Translations under genes and position numbers: made by a program
Notes under the pieces: model-generated
Databases searched by the model: none
Told to the model about the DNA's origin: nothing
Seen by the model: the letters and a program-made list of their open reading frames with translations, nothing else
From: Streptomyces sp. AV19
GTDB lineage: Bacteria > Actinomycetota > Actinomycetes > Streptomycetales > Streptomycetaceae
Assembly (NCBI RefSeq): GCF_015999245.1
Contig: NZ_JAEAMR010000004.1
Coordinates: forward strand, 136,255 to 200,254
Direction: 5' to 3'
Length of the DNA: 64,000 nt
In this document: positions 27,545-36,197 of the stretch, piece after piece
Numbering within the stretch: the stretch's first letter is position 1
Layout of the letters: the number at the start of each line of letters is the position of its first letter

Positions 27545-27617
27545 GGGACCGGAGCGTCAGGCTGCCGGGGAAGACGCCCCGGACGGACGCCCGGTGCCGC
27601 TCAGAAGCGCGGCATTC

Positions 27618-28112
27618 TCAGCAGCTTGACGTGGGGGCTGTTGCCGGAGTTTGGAATGTCCCCTGACCGTCCACCTTGAGGAGCCCGATCGTGGGCGCAC
27701 AAAGGTTGAAGTCGTCATACCTCGTGTCGGTTTCCTCTCGGGACTGGCCGGCGGAGTAGTCGTGCCATCCTCCCCAGCGCTCGCTTCCCTTGTACGAGTA
27801 GCCGAGCTTCGCGGTGACCCGGCTGCCGCTTCGCTTTTCGTAACGCGAGTGGATCACGGCTGCGGTGCCGTAGCCGCCCTTGTCGTGAAACAGGGCGCCG
27901 TTGCTCAGAGTTGTGCACACAGCGTTGTAGTCAAGGTGCCCGTCTCTGGGGCAGCTCGTGCGAAGTGTGGTGTGGGGCTTTGTGGCGGCAGTCGTGTGGG
28001 GCCCGGGCTTTGCGCTGTGCTCGGCGTGGGCTGCGGTGGTTGCTCCGAGGGCCGCCGCGGTGAGCGTGGAGACCGCAAGGAGGCGTGCAACCTTCGTCGA
28101 GAAGGTCCGCAT
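27618..28112 (-). CDS. secreted hypothetical protein, paralogue A
   Basis: This 164-residue secreted protein has a signal peptide with the AHA cleavage site (residues 1-30, shared exactly with paralogue B). Mature motifs are CPRDGHLDYNAVCTTLSNGALFH, YEKRSGSRVTAKLGYSYKGSERWGGWHDYSAGQ and FNLCAPTIGLLKVDGQGTFQTP. Four mature Cys suggest two disulphides. It has about 18 extra residues after the signal (HSAKPGPHTTAATKPHTTLRT) that paralogue B lacks. The fold and role are unknown; the WGGWHDYSAGQ block is the most conserved. ATG 28112 has gaggag upstream. It is the left arm of an inverted duplication. Confidence 0.8.
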   Translation of the reverse strand: MRTFSTKVARLLAVSTLTAAALGATTAAHAEHSAKPGPHTTAATKPHTTLRTSCPRDGHLDYNAVCTTLSNGALFHDKGGYGTAAVIHSRYEKRSGSRVTAKLGYSYKGSERWGGWHDYSAGQSREETDTRYDDFNLCAPTIGLLKVDGQGTFQTPATAPTSSC

Positions 28113-28587
28113 GGATTGCTCCTCGTGTGGTTGATTTCGCAACGTCTGCTGTTGCGAAGTGCAGGGGCGAAGCATGTTTCGGTCATCGCTCCGCACGAGG
28201 GGGAAATCTAGGCCTTGTCCAGCGCAATCCTCCAGCGCAGATGAACGGGTTGGCTTGTTCTGGCAGAGGAACACGATCTTCCGTCGTGCCGTGGAGCGGT
28301 GATATCCGGGCGGGGCGGGAGTGATGTTCCGGTCGGAGCGGTGATGCTTCGACGGATGCGCTTGCTGCCGGGGCGGGTATATCAGGGGTCAGAACGAGCC
28401 AACTCGCCAATTGATGCTGGAGATTTGGTGACGCAAGGCCTTAGGTTTCCCCCTTGTGTGGAGCTGTGATTGAACAAGCTCGGCACTCGTGCAGGGAGCA
28501 CCGATCCGCACTCAAGTCAAGTACTTTCACTCCCCCTGCGCTTCGCAACGGAAGGTGTTGCAACAACAACCACACGAGGAGCAACCC
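28113..28587. other. 475-bp spacer of the inverted duplication
   Basis: No gene was found. The outer parts are inverted copies of one another: the leaders next to each ATG (cacacgaggagcaa) and a further block at 28183-28217 against 28434-28469. The central 216 bases are unique and contain the divergent promoters. Confidence 0.6.
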
Positions 28588-29028
28588 ATGCGGACCTTCT
28601 CGACGAAGGTTGCACGACTCCTTGCGGTCTCCACGCTCACCGCAGCGGCCCTCGGGGCAACCACCGCAGCCCACGCCGACAGTGCGACCATTGTCCAGGC
28701 GGGGTGCCCCAGGGACGGGCGTCTGGGGCCCAACTATGTGTGTACTTCTCTGAGCAACGGCGCCGTCTTCCACAACAAGATGGACGACGGGAACTTCATA
28801 GCGATCCACTCGAGCTACGAAAAGCGGGGAGGCGGCCGGATAACGGCGAAGCTCGGCTATTCCCACAGAGGTAATGAGCGTTGGGGAGGATGGCACGACT
28901 ACTCCGCCGGTCAGTCCCGGATGGAGGAGGACCGCAACTACGATTTCGCGTTCCTGTGCGAGCCCACGATCGGGCTGCTCAAGGTGGACGGCCAGGGGAT
29001 GTTCCAGACTCCGATGGCCAGTTGCTGA
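28588..29028 (+). CDS. secreted hypothetical protein, paralogue B
   Basis: This 146-residue protein is closely related to paralogue A at 27618-28112. The signal peptide is identical through Ala30, and the mature part is mostly conserved (CPRDGRLGPNYVCTSLSNGAVFH, YEKRGGGRITAKLGYSHRGNERWGGWHDYSAGQ, LCEPTIGLLKVDGQGMFQTP). It has the same four Cys. The start ATG follows cacacgaggagcaaccc. The head-to-head arrangement with a copied leader means both genes likely answer to the same signal. A strong hairpin follows. Confidence 0.8.
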   Translation: MRTFSTKVARLLAVSTLTAAALGATTAAHADSATIVQAGCPRDGRLGPNYVCTSLSNGAVFHNKMDDGNFIAIHSSYEKRGGGRITAKLGYSHRGNERWGGWHDYSAGQSRMEEDRNYDFAFLCEPTIGLLKVDGQGMFQTPMASC

Positions 29029-29038
29029 GTCTCGTCTT

Positions 29039-29070
29039 CCCCCGCCATCCCTCATCCGGGATGGCGGGGG
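29039..29070 (+). terminator. terminator after paralogue B
   Basis: A thirteen-base perfect stem (cccccgccatccc / gggatggcggggg) has a 6-nt loop, followed by tgtcattgttt. It begins 10 bases after the stop. Confidence 0.8.
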
Positions 29071-29106
29071 TGTCATTGTTTACTCCATCAAAGTGGATGC
29101 GGATCA

Positions 29107-30462
29107 ATGCTTTCTGCGATATTCGATGGGCAGAGGGATTTCATTGTCGGTGCATCGATTTTTTCGATGGTTTCCTTCGTGGTGTGCTTTGTTGTTGCCC
29201 GCAGGGCCGGTGGCAGGGCTTGGTCCTGGGCGGCTTTCGGGGGCGCCGTTGCCGCTGAAGTGTCACTGACCTTGCTGTTCACCGGGGGCGGAGGCGCGAG
29301 CGGTCAATGTGTGATCAACAAGGATCTCGCGGAACCGTTCGCAACGGAGCAAGGGGTACTGAACGCCGCCCTGTTCGTGCCGATCGGGTTGTTCGGGGTG
29401 CTGGCCGCCAGGGCAGTTGTCCCTGTGCTCGTGGGCGGCGTGCTTCTTTCCGCTGCCACGGAGCTTCTCCAGGCGCTGGTTCCAGGAATCGGCAGGGACT
29501 GTGACAGCAGCGACCTCGAGATGAACTCCATGGGGGTCGTGGCGGGGGTTGTTGTGGCCTGGACGCTGATCCTGCTTGTGCGGCGCACCATCGAGCCACT
29601 CTCCGCAGGGGTCCGAGCCACCTCGACCGGGAGTGCGGTTGCGCTGTTGGCCGCGGGCATGGCCTGGTACTTCGGGATCACTCCTCTGGTCATGGAGGCC
29701 ACGAGCATCCAGGTTGCGGGAAGCAAGGAAAAGCGGGCCGCCGAAGAAGTCATCCGTCAGACATTCGGGGATCGGTACGGCGTCGCCAACGTGCAGGTCA
29801 TGCCCGGAACTTATGGCGGTGGTGACCGCCTGCTCATCGCCCTCGAAAAAGGATCGGCGGAACTCAGCTGGCCGGACCGTGAGCAACTCAGTGTAGAACT
29901 CGAGCACTCCAGCACGCCCAGCGACGCAAGTTTCCCTGTCCCCGGGGTATCTGTAAGGCCCAGAGACAAGGGCGAAGCTCTGGTGGTCGCCGAGACGTTC
30001 GCCAGGAAGACCTTCCCGTGGGGAGTCGCGAAGTCCGGAGTCGAGGTCTACCCGGTGGGCGAGAAGGCCGAGTTGGGGTGGATAGCCAGTTGGCGCCGGC
30101 GCGTCAATGGTGTTCTCATGCCGATGAGACTGGACGTACAGGTGAACAGGGCCGGGAGGATTTCCCAGATCCTCGCACGTCACGTCGATGACCCGGTGCG
30201 CCTCCCTCGCGTATTGATCAAGGAATCAGATGCGGTGGACATCGTGCGCAGGGCTCAGCATCAGCCGGCGGGCGCTGTGAAGACCGGGCGGGGAGAGCTG
30301 CTGGCGATCAAGCGGCAGGGCGAATGGCGCGCGCAGTGGTTGATCCCGTACCGGATCAAGGATCAGACCGGGCGCGCGTACGTCGATGCCACGACGGGGG
30401 AAGTCGACGACAGTGCGTCGCCGCAACAGTCGTTGCGGGCGGAGAGGACGGGAGGCAGCTGA
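29107..30462 (+). CDS. VanZ-like membrane protein with a long extracytoplasmic C-terminus
   Basis: The 451-residue protein starts with a four-to-five-helix membrane part of VanZ type. Helices include IFSMVSFVVCFVVA and AFGGAVAAEVSLTLLFTG, followed by NAALFVPIGLFGVLAA and the motif ATELLQALVPGIGRDCDSSDLEMNSMGVVAG. That motif is the VanZ acidic stretch before the last helix. A further helix (STGSAVALLAAGMAWYFGI) leads to about 260 exported residues. These contain PepSY-like pieces (EKAELGWIASWRRRVNGVLMPMRLDVQVNRAGRI and GRAYVDATTGEVDDS). Many VanZ-like proteins are single-domain, so this is a fusion. GC and codon bias are lower than in the core genes. The start ATG has a weak ribosome site. Confidence 0.75.
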   Translation: MLSAIFDGQRDFIVGASIFSMVSFVVCFVVARRAGGRAWSWAAFGGAVAAEVSLTLLFTGGGGASGQCVINKDLAEPFATEQGVLNAALFVPIGLFGVLAARAVVPVLVGGVLLSAATELLQALVPGIGRDCDSSDLEMNSMGVVAGVVVAWTLILLVRRTIEPLSAGVRATSTGSAVALLAAGMAWYFGITPLVMEATSIQVAGSKEKRAAEEVIRQTFGDRYGVANVQVMPGTYGGGDRLLIALEKGSAELSWPDREQLSVELEHSSTPSDASFPVPGVSVRPRDKGEALVVAETFARKTFPWGVAKSGVEVYPVGEKAELGWIASWRRRVNGVLMPMRLDVQVNRAGRISQILARHVDDPVRLPRVLIKESDAVDIVRRAQHQPAGAVKTGRGELLAIKRQGEWRAQWLIPYRIKDQTGRAYVDATTGEVDDSASPQQSLRAERTGGS

Positions 30463-30544
30463 AGTTCACCCGTACTCGGTGTAGTCCCGTCCAGCATCGG
30501 AGTGCCTGCCCCTGACCCCGTCTCCTCCGCACGGCTCGGCAAGG

Positions 30545-30694
30545 CGCCGTCGGACGATCGGACGCATCATGCCCTGGCTCGTCGGCTGCCGCCGCCTGCA
30601 CTGCCGCTACGAGTGCAAGGCCGAGCACTTTCCGGCCTTCACCATCATGGCCTGCAGCCTTATCTGCTACACGCAGATTGACCAAATGAGATGA
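30545..30694 (+). pseudogene. transposase relic, IS5-type C-terminal fragment
   Basis: The frame reads IMPWLVGCRRLHCRYECKAE followed by HFPAFTIMACSLICYTQ and a stop at 30692. This is the end of an IS5-family DDE transposase, whose usual text is like TISWLTGCRRLHRRYERKAEHF and then LAFTSIACTLICYRR. No upstream transposase frame and no inverted ends remain. It lies against the 3' end of the DUF4097 lipoprotein gene on the other strand and marks past insertion and decay. Confidence 0.65.
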
Positions 30695-30697
30695 GTC

Positions 30698-31435
30698 CTA
30701 GCCTGCCGACTCCACAGTCAAGTCACCGTTCGTTGTCGACAGATCCAAGCGGTACTTGCTCGACGGGTCGTTCTCGAATGCCACCTTCTTGTCGCCGTGG
30801 GAGGTGTTCGCCGAGATCTGGTACTTGGCAGGCGGCGCCGTAACCGTGAGGCTGCCGTTGGTCGTGCGGGCCTTGATGTTCTGCGGGGTGGCCGCCTGGA
30901 TCGTCACCTCGCCGTTCGACGTCTGCGTGTCGATGTCGCCACCCTTGACGTTTTTGACATCGACGTCACCGTTGGACGTGCGCAGCTTTACCGGGCCCGT
31001 CGCGCTGTTCACCGCGATCTCGCCATTGCTTACGTGCACGTCGACCGTGCCGACATCGGTCAGTGTGAGGCTGCCGTTGGACGTGTCTCCCGCCACCGCA
31101 AGACCGGCCGGCGCCTTGACGACGTAGTCGATACCGCAGTTCTTGCCGCAGCCGGAGAGCACCAGGACGCCGTTCTCGACGCTGAACGACGTGCCACTCG
31201 GCCTGTCACCGCGGTAGTTGACCTTGCGGTGCACGGAGATCGTGGAGATGTTCGCCGAAGCGTCCACCCTCACCCCGCCGTTCCTGCTGTCGAGACGGAT
31301 CGAGGTGACTTTCTGGGGCACCTTGGCGTCGTCCTCGAAGGTCTTCTGGTCGAGGGCCGAGCACGCGGAGAGCCCGCTGACTGTCAGAGCAGCCAAGGCC
31401 ACTGCTGCAAGGACGCGTGTCTGCCGGCGTCGCAT
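30698..31435 (-). CDS. DUF4097 beta-strand-repeat lipoprotein
   Basis: This 245-residue lipoprotein has the lipobox LSAC with Cys25. The mature part is a right-handed beta-helix built of short repeats typical of DUF4097 adhesin-like proteins: SNGSLTLTDVGTVDVHVSNGEIAVNSATGPVKLRTSNGDVDVKNV, each rung having S/T-N-G. A Cys pair (SGCGKNCGI) may add a disulphide. It would sit on the outer face of the membrane; the role is unknown. ATG 31435 gives a standard signal (MRRRQTRVLAAVALAALTVSG). There is no operon partner. Confidence 0.88.
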   Translation of the reverse strand: MRRRQTRVLAAVALAALTVSGLSACSALDQKTFEDDAKVPQKVTSIRLDSRNGGVRVDASANISTISVHRKVNYRGDRPSGTSFSVENGVLVLSGCGKNCGIDYVVKAPAGLAVAGDTSNGSLTLTDVGTVDVHVSNGEIAVNSATGPVKLRTSNGDVDVKNVKGGDIDTQTSNGEVTIQAATPQNIKARTTNGSLTVTAPPAKYQISANTSHGDKKVAFENDPSSKYRLDLSTTNGDLTVESAG

Positions 31436-31696
31436 GAAGGTCCCCCCATGTGGAGCGAGTCGGATCGGTGATCGGTCACTGCGATCCTACGCAGCTGCAA
31501 TCCCGCCTCCGATGGGGAAAACCCCCGAACGCCAGGACTGGGCCGACCTTCATGGTGATCACAGCCGCCGGCCCCCTGTGGGCGTGTGGGAGGGCAAGGC
31601 GCCACATGCCGGGAGAGGTCGTACGACTCGTCCGGCACCCGGCGTTCCACGATCAGCACAAGCCCAGGCTGCCGACCAGCCCAAATGTGACGATGT

Positions 31697-32698
31697 CTAT
31701 GAGCCGGGCGCGGGCGCCACGTTCGTGGCCGCGATCGCGGGCCGGAGGGCTCGTGCCAGGGCGACGGCGTCGCCGACCGCCCAGAGGTGGAGGAAGAAGA
31801 GGCGCGGTTCGTCCATGAGGCCGTGGTTGTGCAGTTCGACCAGGTCGATCGAGCCGCGGCGCAGGGCGACGATGACGTCCTGCACCTCCTTGCCGGTCAT
31901 GGCGAAGTCGCCGCTGAGCGCGGCGCGGCCGTCGCCCAGCGGCTGGAAGGTGAAGGCGGTGGTCGCCCCCAGGCCGGGAGGCAGGGCGTGGTCCTCGTCC
32001 ACGATGGTTTCGCGGCGGATGAACGTGCAGACATGGACGCCGTTGGCGGTGGTTCCCGGGACGCCCAGTGCGGCGTCGATCCCCGCGGTGTCCAGGTCGA
32101 TCGGGCACGGGCCGGTCGGCGGGGGAGGGGGCGGGGTACCCGTCTCCTCCACGACGCTGCGCAGGCGCCGGGCCAGGTCGGCGGGGTCGCGGCCGTGGGT
32201 GTGGACGTGGGTCCACCAGAGCGGCGGGGCGTGGGCCAGCAGGTGCTTGTGGATGGCGGTCTGCAGGAATCCGTGCCGGTGCAACGCGTCGGTGAGCTTC
32301 TGCAGCAGGCACTCGGTGATGATCAAGTCGCCCATGACCAGGGTGCTTCCGTCGTCGTAGCGGACGAACGAGGCGTGGGAGCCGAGCGCGAGGGCGGTGG
32401 CGACAGTGATTCCGTGGGAGACGACGTGGAGATCCCAGCGGGGGAAGGCCGTGTGGTAATAGAGGCCGCGGATCATGTTGCCGGGGCGGCCGAGGACGGC
32501 GGCGACCCCGGCCCAGGTCTTCGTGGTCGAAGGAACCGGGGTGGCGGGACGGCCCGGTGCCGGGTGAGAGGAATCGGCGCGGGAGTCGACGACTCCCAGT
32601 CTCGCGGCCGCGGGCGTCAGCGCTGCCAGGGCCAGCAGATTCCGCCGGCGCATCCCGGGTTCCCGGTCCGCGTCGTCGTGTGGCTGGTGTGTGCTCAT
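31697..32698 (-). CDS. DUF1259 domain protein, exported
   Basis: The 333-residue protein begins MSTHQPHDDADREPGMRRRNLLALAALTPAAA, a twin-arginine-like (RRRNLL) signal. The mature part has two DUF1259-type halves. The first contains GNMIRGLYYHTAFPRWDLHVVSHGITVATALALGSHASFVRYDD and the second has GDFAMTGKEVQDVIVALRRGSIDLVELHNHGLMDEPRLFFLHLWAVGD. The HNH and HLW motifs recur across the family, which includes mycobacterial LppY/LpqO, and whose function is unknown. ATG 32698 is chosen; GTG 32707 lies three codons upstream. A 19-bp tandem duplication lies just upstream. Confidence 0.78.
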   Translation of the reverse strand: MSTHQPHDDADREPGMRRRNLLALAALTPAAARLGVVDSRADSSHPAPGRPATPVPSTTKTWAGVAAVLGRPGNMIRGLYYHTAFPRWDLHVVSHGITVATALALGSHASFVRYDDGSTLVMGDLIITECLLQKLTDALHRHGFLQTAIHKHLLAHAPPLWWTHVHTHGRDPADLARRLRSVVEETGTPPPPPPTGPCPIDLDTAGIDAALGVPGTTANGVHVCTFIRRETIVDEDHALPPGLGATTAFTFQPLGDGRAALSGDFAMTGKEVQDVIVALRRGSIDLVELHNHGLMDEPRLFFLHLWAVGDAVALARALRPAIAATNVAPAPGS

Positions 32699-32711
32699 CC
32701 CGGCCACCCTT

Positions 32712-32749
32712 TTTAACGGGTCGGAACAGGTTTAACGGGTCGGAACAGG
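32712..32749. repeat. 19-bp perfect tandem duplication before the DUF1259 gene
   Basis: The unit tttaacgggtcggaacagg occurs twice with no spacing, 14 bases before the gene's start. It falls at the leader and promoter position, so it may double a regulator site or simply be a slippage duplication. Confidence 0.6.
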
Positions 32750-32842
32750 CGGCCGGGTTCGCGCACGAGCCGGCCTTTCCCGAATGTGTTCCCCTCCTTA
32801 CTCTTCGCAAACGGGTGTGTGCTGGGTGTGAAGGACCCGTGG

Positions 32843-33406
32843 TCAGTCCGCCCGGCGGCTCCATATCTCGGCGTTGGGCTCGAAACGGTGTTGCTCGGCA
32901 GGGAAGCCGGAAAAGTAGAACGAGGTGATCCCGCCGGTGAGGATGCCCAGCAGGAACTCGGCCGCCGAAGCGTCGTCATGCTCCCAGAGCGGGCCTCGGC
33001 CCTCGTTGAAGATGACTGTCCAGTCGTCCGGATCGATGCCGGGGCGGGCGATCCAGTAGAGGTACGCGCCGCTGCCTTCCATGTAGGCGAACGGAAGGAC
33101 GTCGACGGCGCCGTCCGGGCAGGTCAGGAGCTCGGGGGGCTTCGGCTCGCCGCCCGCCCACAAGTCGCCCAGTATTTCGGCGCGTTCACGGGCCATGCCG
33201 ATCAGGTCGTAGTCGGGGTCGGCGCAATCGGGTTCCAGGAGCCGGATTTCCTCGTCCAGGATTCCGCCTCCGTAGACGTCGACGAGTTCCTTGTAGTCGT
33301 CGGGGAGTCGGCTGCCGAGTCGCTTCTCGATGTCGGCCCAGTCGCGCGGGGCGGGTGGCTGCGGAGGCGGGACGAGGGCGGTGAGTTGGCGTACGGCGGG
33401 GTGCAA
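32843..33406 (-). CDS. SMI1/KNR4 family protein
   Basis: This 187-residue SMI1/KNR4 (SUKH-like) domain protein has DWADIEKRLGSRLPDDYKELVDVYGGGILDEEI. WTVIFNEGRGPLWEHDDASAAEFLLGILTG follows at the C-terminus. Such proteins are often immunity partners of polymorphic toxins, but no toxin gene is adjacent. The start is TTG 33406: AGGAG lies 7 bases before it, and no ATG or GTG in frame suits. A 21-bp hairpin lies 65 bases upstream of the start, before the divergent context of the ABC exporter. Confidence 0.75.
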   Translation of the reverse strand: MHPAVRQLTALVPPPQPPAPRDWADIEKRLGSRLPDDYKELVDVYGGGILDEEIRLLEPDCADPDYDLIGMARERAEILGDLWAGGEPKPPELLTCPDGAVDVLPFAYMEGSGAYLYWIARPGIDPDDWTVIFNEGRGPLWEHDDASAAEFLLGILTGGITSFYFSGFPAEQHRFEPNAEIWSRRAD

Positions 33407-33470
33407 AGCGTGGCTCCTGGATGCGGGTTGTGGCCGTTTACGAAAGGGTATCCGGCGGTGTGCGCGGGCA

Positions 33471-33516
33471 AATGGGGTGTGCGGCACGCGGAAATCCGCG
33501 TGCCGCACACCCCATT
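33471..33516. terminator. 21-bp perfect hairpin, exporter operon terminator
   Basis: Arms at 33471-33491 and 33496-33516 are perfectly complementary (from aatggggtgtgcgg) with a 4-nt loop. It lies 11 bases beyond the stop of the ABC permease gene. It probably ends that operon and insulates the SMI1 gene. Confidence 0.8.
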
Positions 33517-33526
33517 CAGCCCGTTC

Positions 33527-36082
33527 TCACTGCGCGCCGATCGACTCCAGCATGTTCAGCTTCGCCGCCCTGCGGGCCGGCCACACGGCCGCCAGCACGC
33601 CCACCGCGAGGGCCAGCAGGAGGAAGATCCCGATCCGGCCCCACGGCACGATCATCTCGTACGTCGGGAACGACGACCGCAGGATGTGACCGCCCGACCA
33701 GGCGAGGAAGATGCCGAGGCCGACGCCCAGCACCGCGCCGAACATCGCGATCATCACGGACTCCAGGCGCACCATCTGCTTCACCCCGGAGCGGGCCAGG
33801 CCGATCGCGCGGAGCATGCCGATCTCGCGGGTCCGCTCGAAGACCGACATGGCCAGGGTGTTGACGACGCCGATCACCGCGATCACCACGGCCATGCCCA
33901 GCAGGCCGTACATCAGGAAGAGGACGTCGTCGATGTTGCCCGCGCTCTCGCGCCGCAGGTCGTCCTGGCTCTGCACCTTGATCAGCGGGTTGGCGCCGAG
34001 CGACTTGCGGATGGTGTCGGGCAGCTCGCCGGCCTTGCCGGGGGCGGCCTTCACCAGGACTTCCTGGTCGAGCACCTTGTCCAGGTGCGGGTTGACGAAG
34101 GACGGCGTGCCCATGACGTCGCTCAGCACGTCGTTCTTGGCGTAGACGGCGACGACGCGGGCGGTGCCCTTCTTCCCGTCGTAGAACTCCATGGGCAGGG
34201 ACGAACCGATGCGCAGCGAGCGCTGCTTCGCGTACTCGTCGGAGACGGCGACGGACTTGCCGCGCACCGCGGCGAGCGAGCCCTCGCGCACCTTGAGGTC
34301 CGTGACCTTGCCGATCGACGCGACGTCCGTGGCCCGCAGGCCGGCCGGGGTGTTGTCCGACTGGAAGCCGGTCATGCGGAGCGGGACGGCGGCGTCGACG
34401 CCAGGCTGCTCGGCGAGGGTGCGCGCGACGTCGGGGGACAGGCCGCCGAAGCCCGACGAGGTGACCTTGTAGTCGGCGGTCAGGTCCTGGCTGCCCATCC
34501 GGTCCACGCCCCGGTCGGCGGAGATCGCGACCACGGTGAAACCGGTGATGAGGGTGAGGCCGATCATCAGCGCCGAGGCGGTGGCGGCGGTGCGGCGCGG
34601 GTTGCGGAGCGCGTTCCGGCGGGCGAGCATGCCGCTCACGCCGGTCAGCCGGTCCGTGACCTTGCCGAAGAGGGCGACGAACGGCCGGGAGAGCAGCGGG
34701 GCCAGGACGATCACGCCGGTGAGGGTGATCGCCGAGCCCGCCATGGCCGCGGTCAGACCGCCGGAGTCGCGGAACGTCGTGACGTAGAGCATGATCGCCA
34801 CGCCGAGGGCGGTGATCGCGCCGCCGAGGGAGTTGCGCAGCACCAGGCTGCGGGGGGTCGCGGGCTGGTCCACGGCGGACAGTGCCTCGACCGGGGCGAT
34901 CCGCGCGGCCTTGCGGGAGGGCAGCCAGGCGGCGAGGACGGTCACGAGGACGCCGACGGCGAGGGCGGAGAGAGCGGCCGTCGGCTCGATGACCAGCGGG
35001 CCCTCCGGCAGGCTCGCGCCGGTCGAGTCGAGGACGGAGCGCAGGCCGACGGCGATGCCGAGGCCGAGGACGAAGCCGACGGCGGACGCGACGAGGCCCA
35101 GCAGGCCGGCCTCGATCAGCACCGAGCGCACGACCTGGCGGCGCGAGGCGCCCACCGCGCGCAGCAGCGCGATCTCGCGGGTGCGCTGGGCGATGAGCAT
35201 GGTGAAGGTGTTGGCGATGATGAAGACGCCGACGAAGAGGGCGATCCCGGCGAACACGAGGAAGGTGTTCCGGATCGACTTGGTCTCCTTGTCGATGATC
35301 TTCGACTGCTCGGCGGCGAGGGCCTTGCCGCTCTGCGCGCCGAAGCCCTTCGGGAGGGCGGAGCGGACCTTGGCGGCCAGGGCGTCCTGGTCGGTGCCCG
35401 GCGTGGCGGAGACGACGAGCTCGGTGAACTCGCCCTTCTTGCCGAGGAGTTTCTGGGCGGTCGGGGTGTCGAAGAGGGCGAGGCTGCCGCCGGACTCGAC
35501 GCGGGGGTCGTCGGTGCCGACGATGCCGACCAGCTTCTTGGTGATCACCGGGCCGTCGATGGCCAGGCGGACGGTGCCGCCGAGCTTCACGCCGGCCTTG
35601 TCGGCGGTGCGGGCGTCGAGGGCGACCTCGTCGCCGGCGGCCGGACCGCGGCCGCTGCGCAGGGGATAGCGGCGGTCCTTGCCGCCGTTGTCCTTGTCCG
35701 GGACGTAGTTGGCGCCCTCGCTGCCCCATTCGCGGCCGGCGGGGTTGCCGTCCTTGTCGGCGACGGTGGTGGTGCCGTGGACGGACGGGCGGACGTGGGT
35801 CACGCCGGGGATGGCGCGGATCTTGTCGACGGTCCTGGTGGTGAGGGCGCCGCTTGCGTTGCCCGGACCGCCCGAGCCGCCCGGACCGCCCGGACCGCCT
35901 TCCGTGACGGAGACGGCGACGTCGTCGAGGCTCTTCGCGGTCTTGTTGCGGAAGGCGGAGCCGACGGAGTCGCTGAAGACGAGGGTGCCGGAGACGAAGG
36001 CGGTGCCGAGGAGGACCGCGAGGGCGGTCATCAGGAGGCGGGCCTTGTGGGCGAGGAGGTTGCGGAGGGCTGTGCGCAGCAC
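33527..36082 (-). CDS. ABC transporter permease, FtsX/MacB-like, duplicated
   Basis: This 851-residue permease has two FtsX units. Each has an N-terminal helix, an extracytoplasmic MacB-like domain and three helices. The first helix is LLMTALAVLLGTAFVSGTLVFSD, then FLVFAGIALFVGVFIIANTFTMLIAQRTREIALLRAVGAS. The second unit has VIAVIGVVNTLAMSVFERTREIGMLRAIGLARSGVKQMV. QRTREIALLRAVGAS and ERTREIGMLRAIGLA are the paired FtsX signatures. It lacks an ATPase domain and works with the ATPase gene 115 bases upstream. Such pairs export lipoproteins, peptides or drugs, or act in envelope stress; the cargo is unknown. Confidence 0.9.
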   Translation of the reverse strand: MLRTALRNLLAHKARLLMTALAVLLGTAFVSGTLVFSDSVGSAFRNKTAKSLDDVAVSVTEGGPGGPGGSGGPGNASGALTTRTVDKIRAIPGVTHVRPSVHGTTTVADKDGNPAGREWGSEGANYVPDKDNGGKDRRYPLRSGRGPAAGDEVALDARTADKAGVKLGGTVRLAIDGPVITKKLVGIVGTDDPRVESGGSLALFDTPTAQKLLGKKGEFTELVVSATPGTDQDALAAKVRSALPKGFGAQSGKALAAEQSKIIDKETKSIRNTFLVFAGIALFVGVFIIANTFTMLIAQRTREIALLRAVGASRRQVVRSVLIEAGLLGLVASAVGFVLGLGIAVGLRSVLDSTGASLPEGPLVIEPTAALSALAVGVLVTVLAAWLPSRKAARIAPVEALSAVDQPATPRSLVLRNSLGGAITALGVAIMLYVTTFRDSGGLTAAMAGSAITLTGVIVLAPLLSRPFVALFGKVTDRLTGVSGMLARRNALRNPRRTAATASALMIGLTLITGFTVVAISADRGVDRMGSQDLTADYKVTSSGFGGLSPDVARTLAEQPGVDAAVPLRMTGFQSDNTPAGLRATDVASIGKVTDLKVREGSLAAVRGKSVAVSDEYAKQRSLRIGSSLPMEFYDGKKGTARVVAVYAKNDVLSDVMGTPSFVNPHLDKVLDQEVLVKAAPGKAGELPDTIRKSLGANPLIKVQSQDDLRRESAGNIDDVLFLMYGLLGMAVVIAVIGVVNTLAMSVFERTREIGMLRAIGLARSGVKQMVRLESVMIAMFGAVLGVGLGIFLAWSGGHILRSSFPTYEMIVPWGRIGIFLLLALAVGVLAAVWPARRAAKLNMLESIGAQ

Positions 36083-36197
36083 GGGTGGGTGTCCTGGGGG
36101 TCGGGTGTCCTGGTGCGGGTGGGGTGTTGGGGTTTTGTTCCCCGGCCCCGCCCGGGGGCGACGCGGCTCGGCCGCGTTCGTCGTCCGGCGGGCTCGG

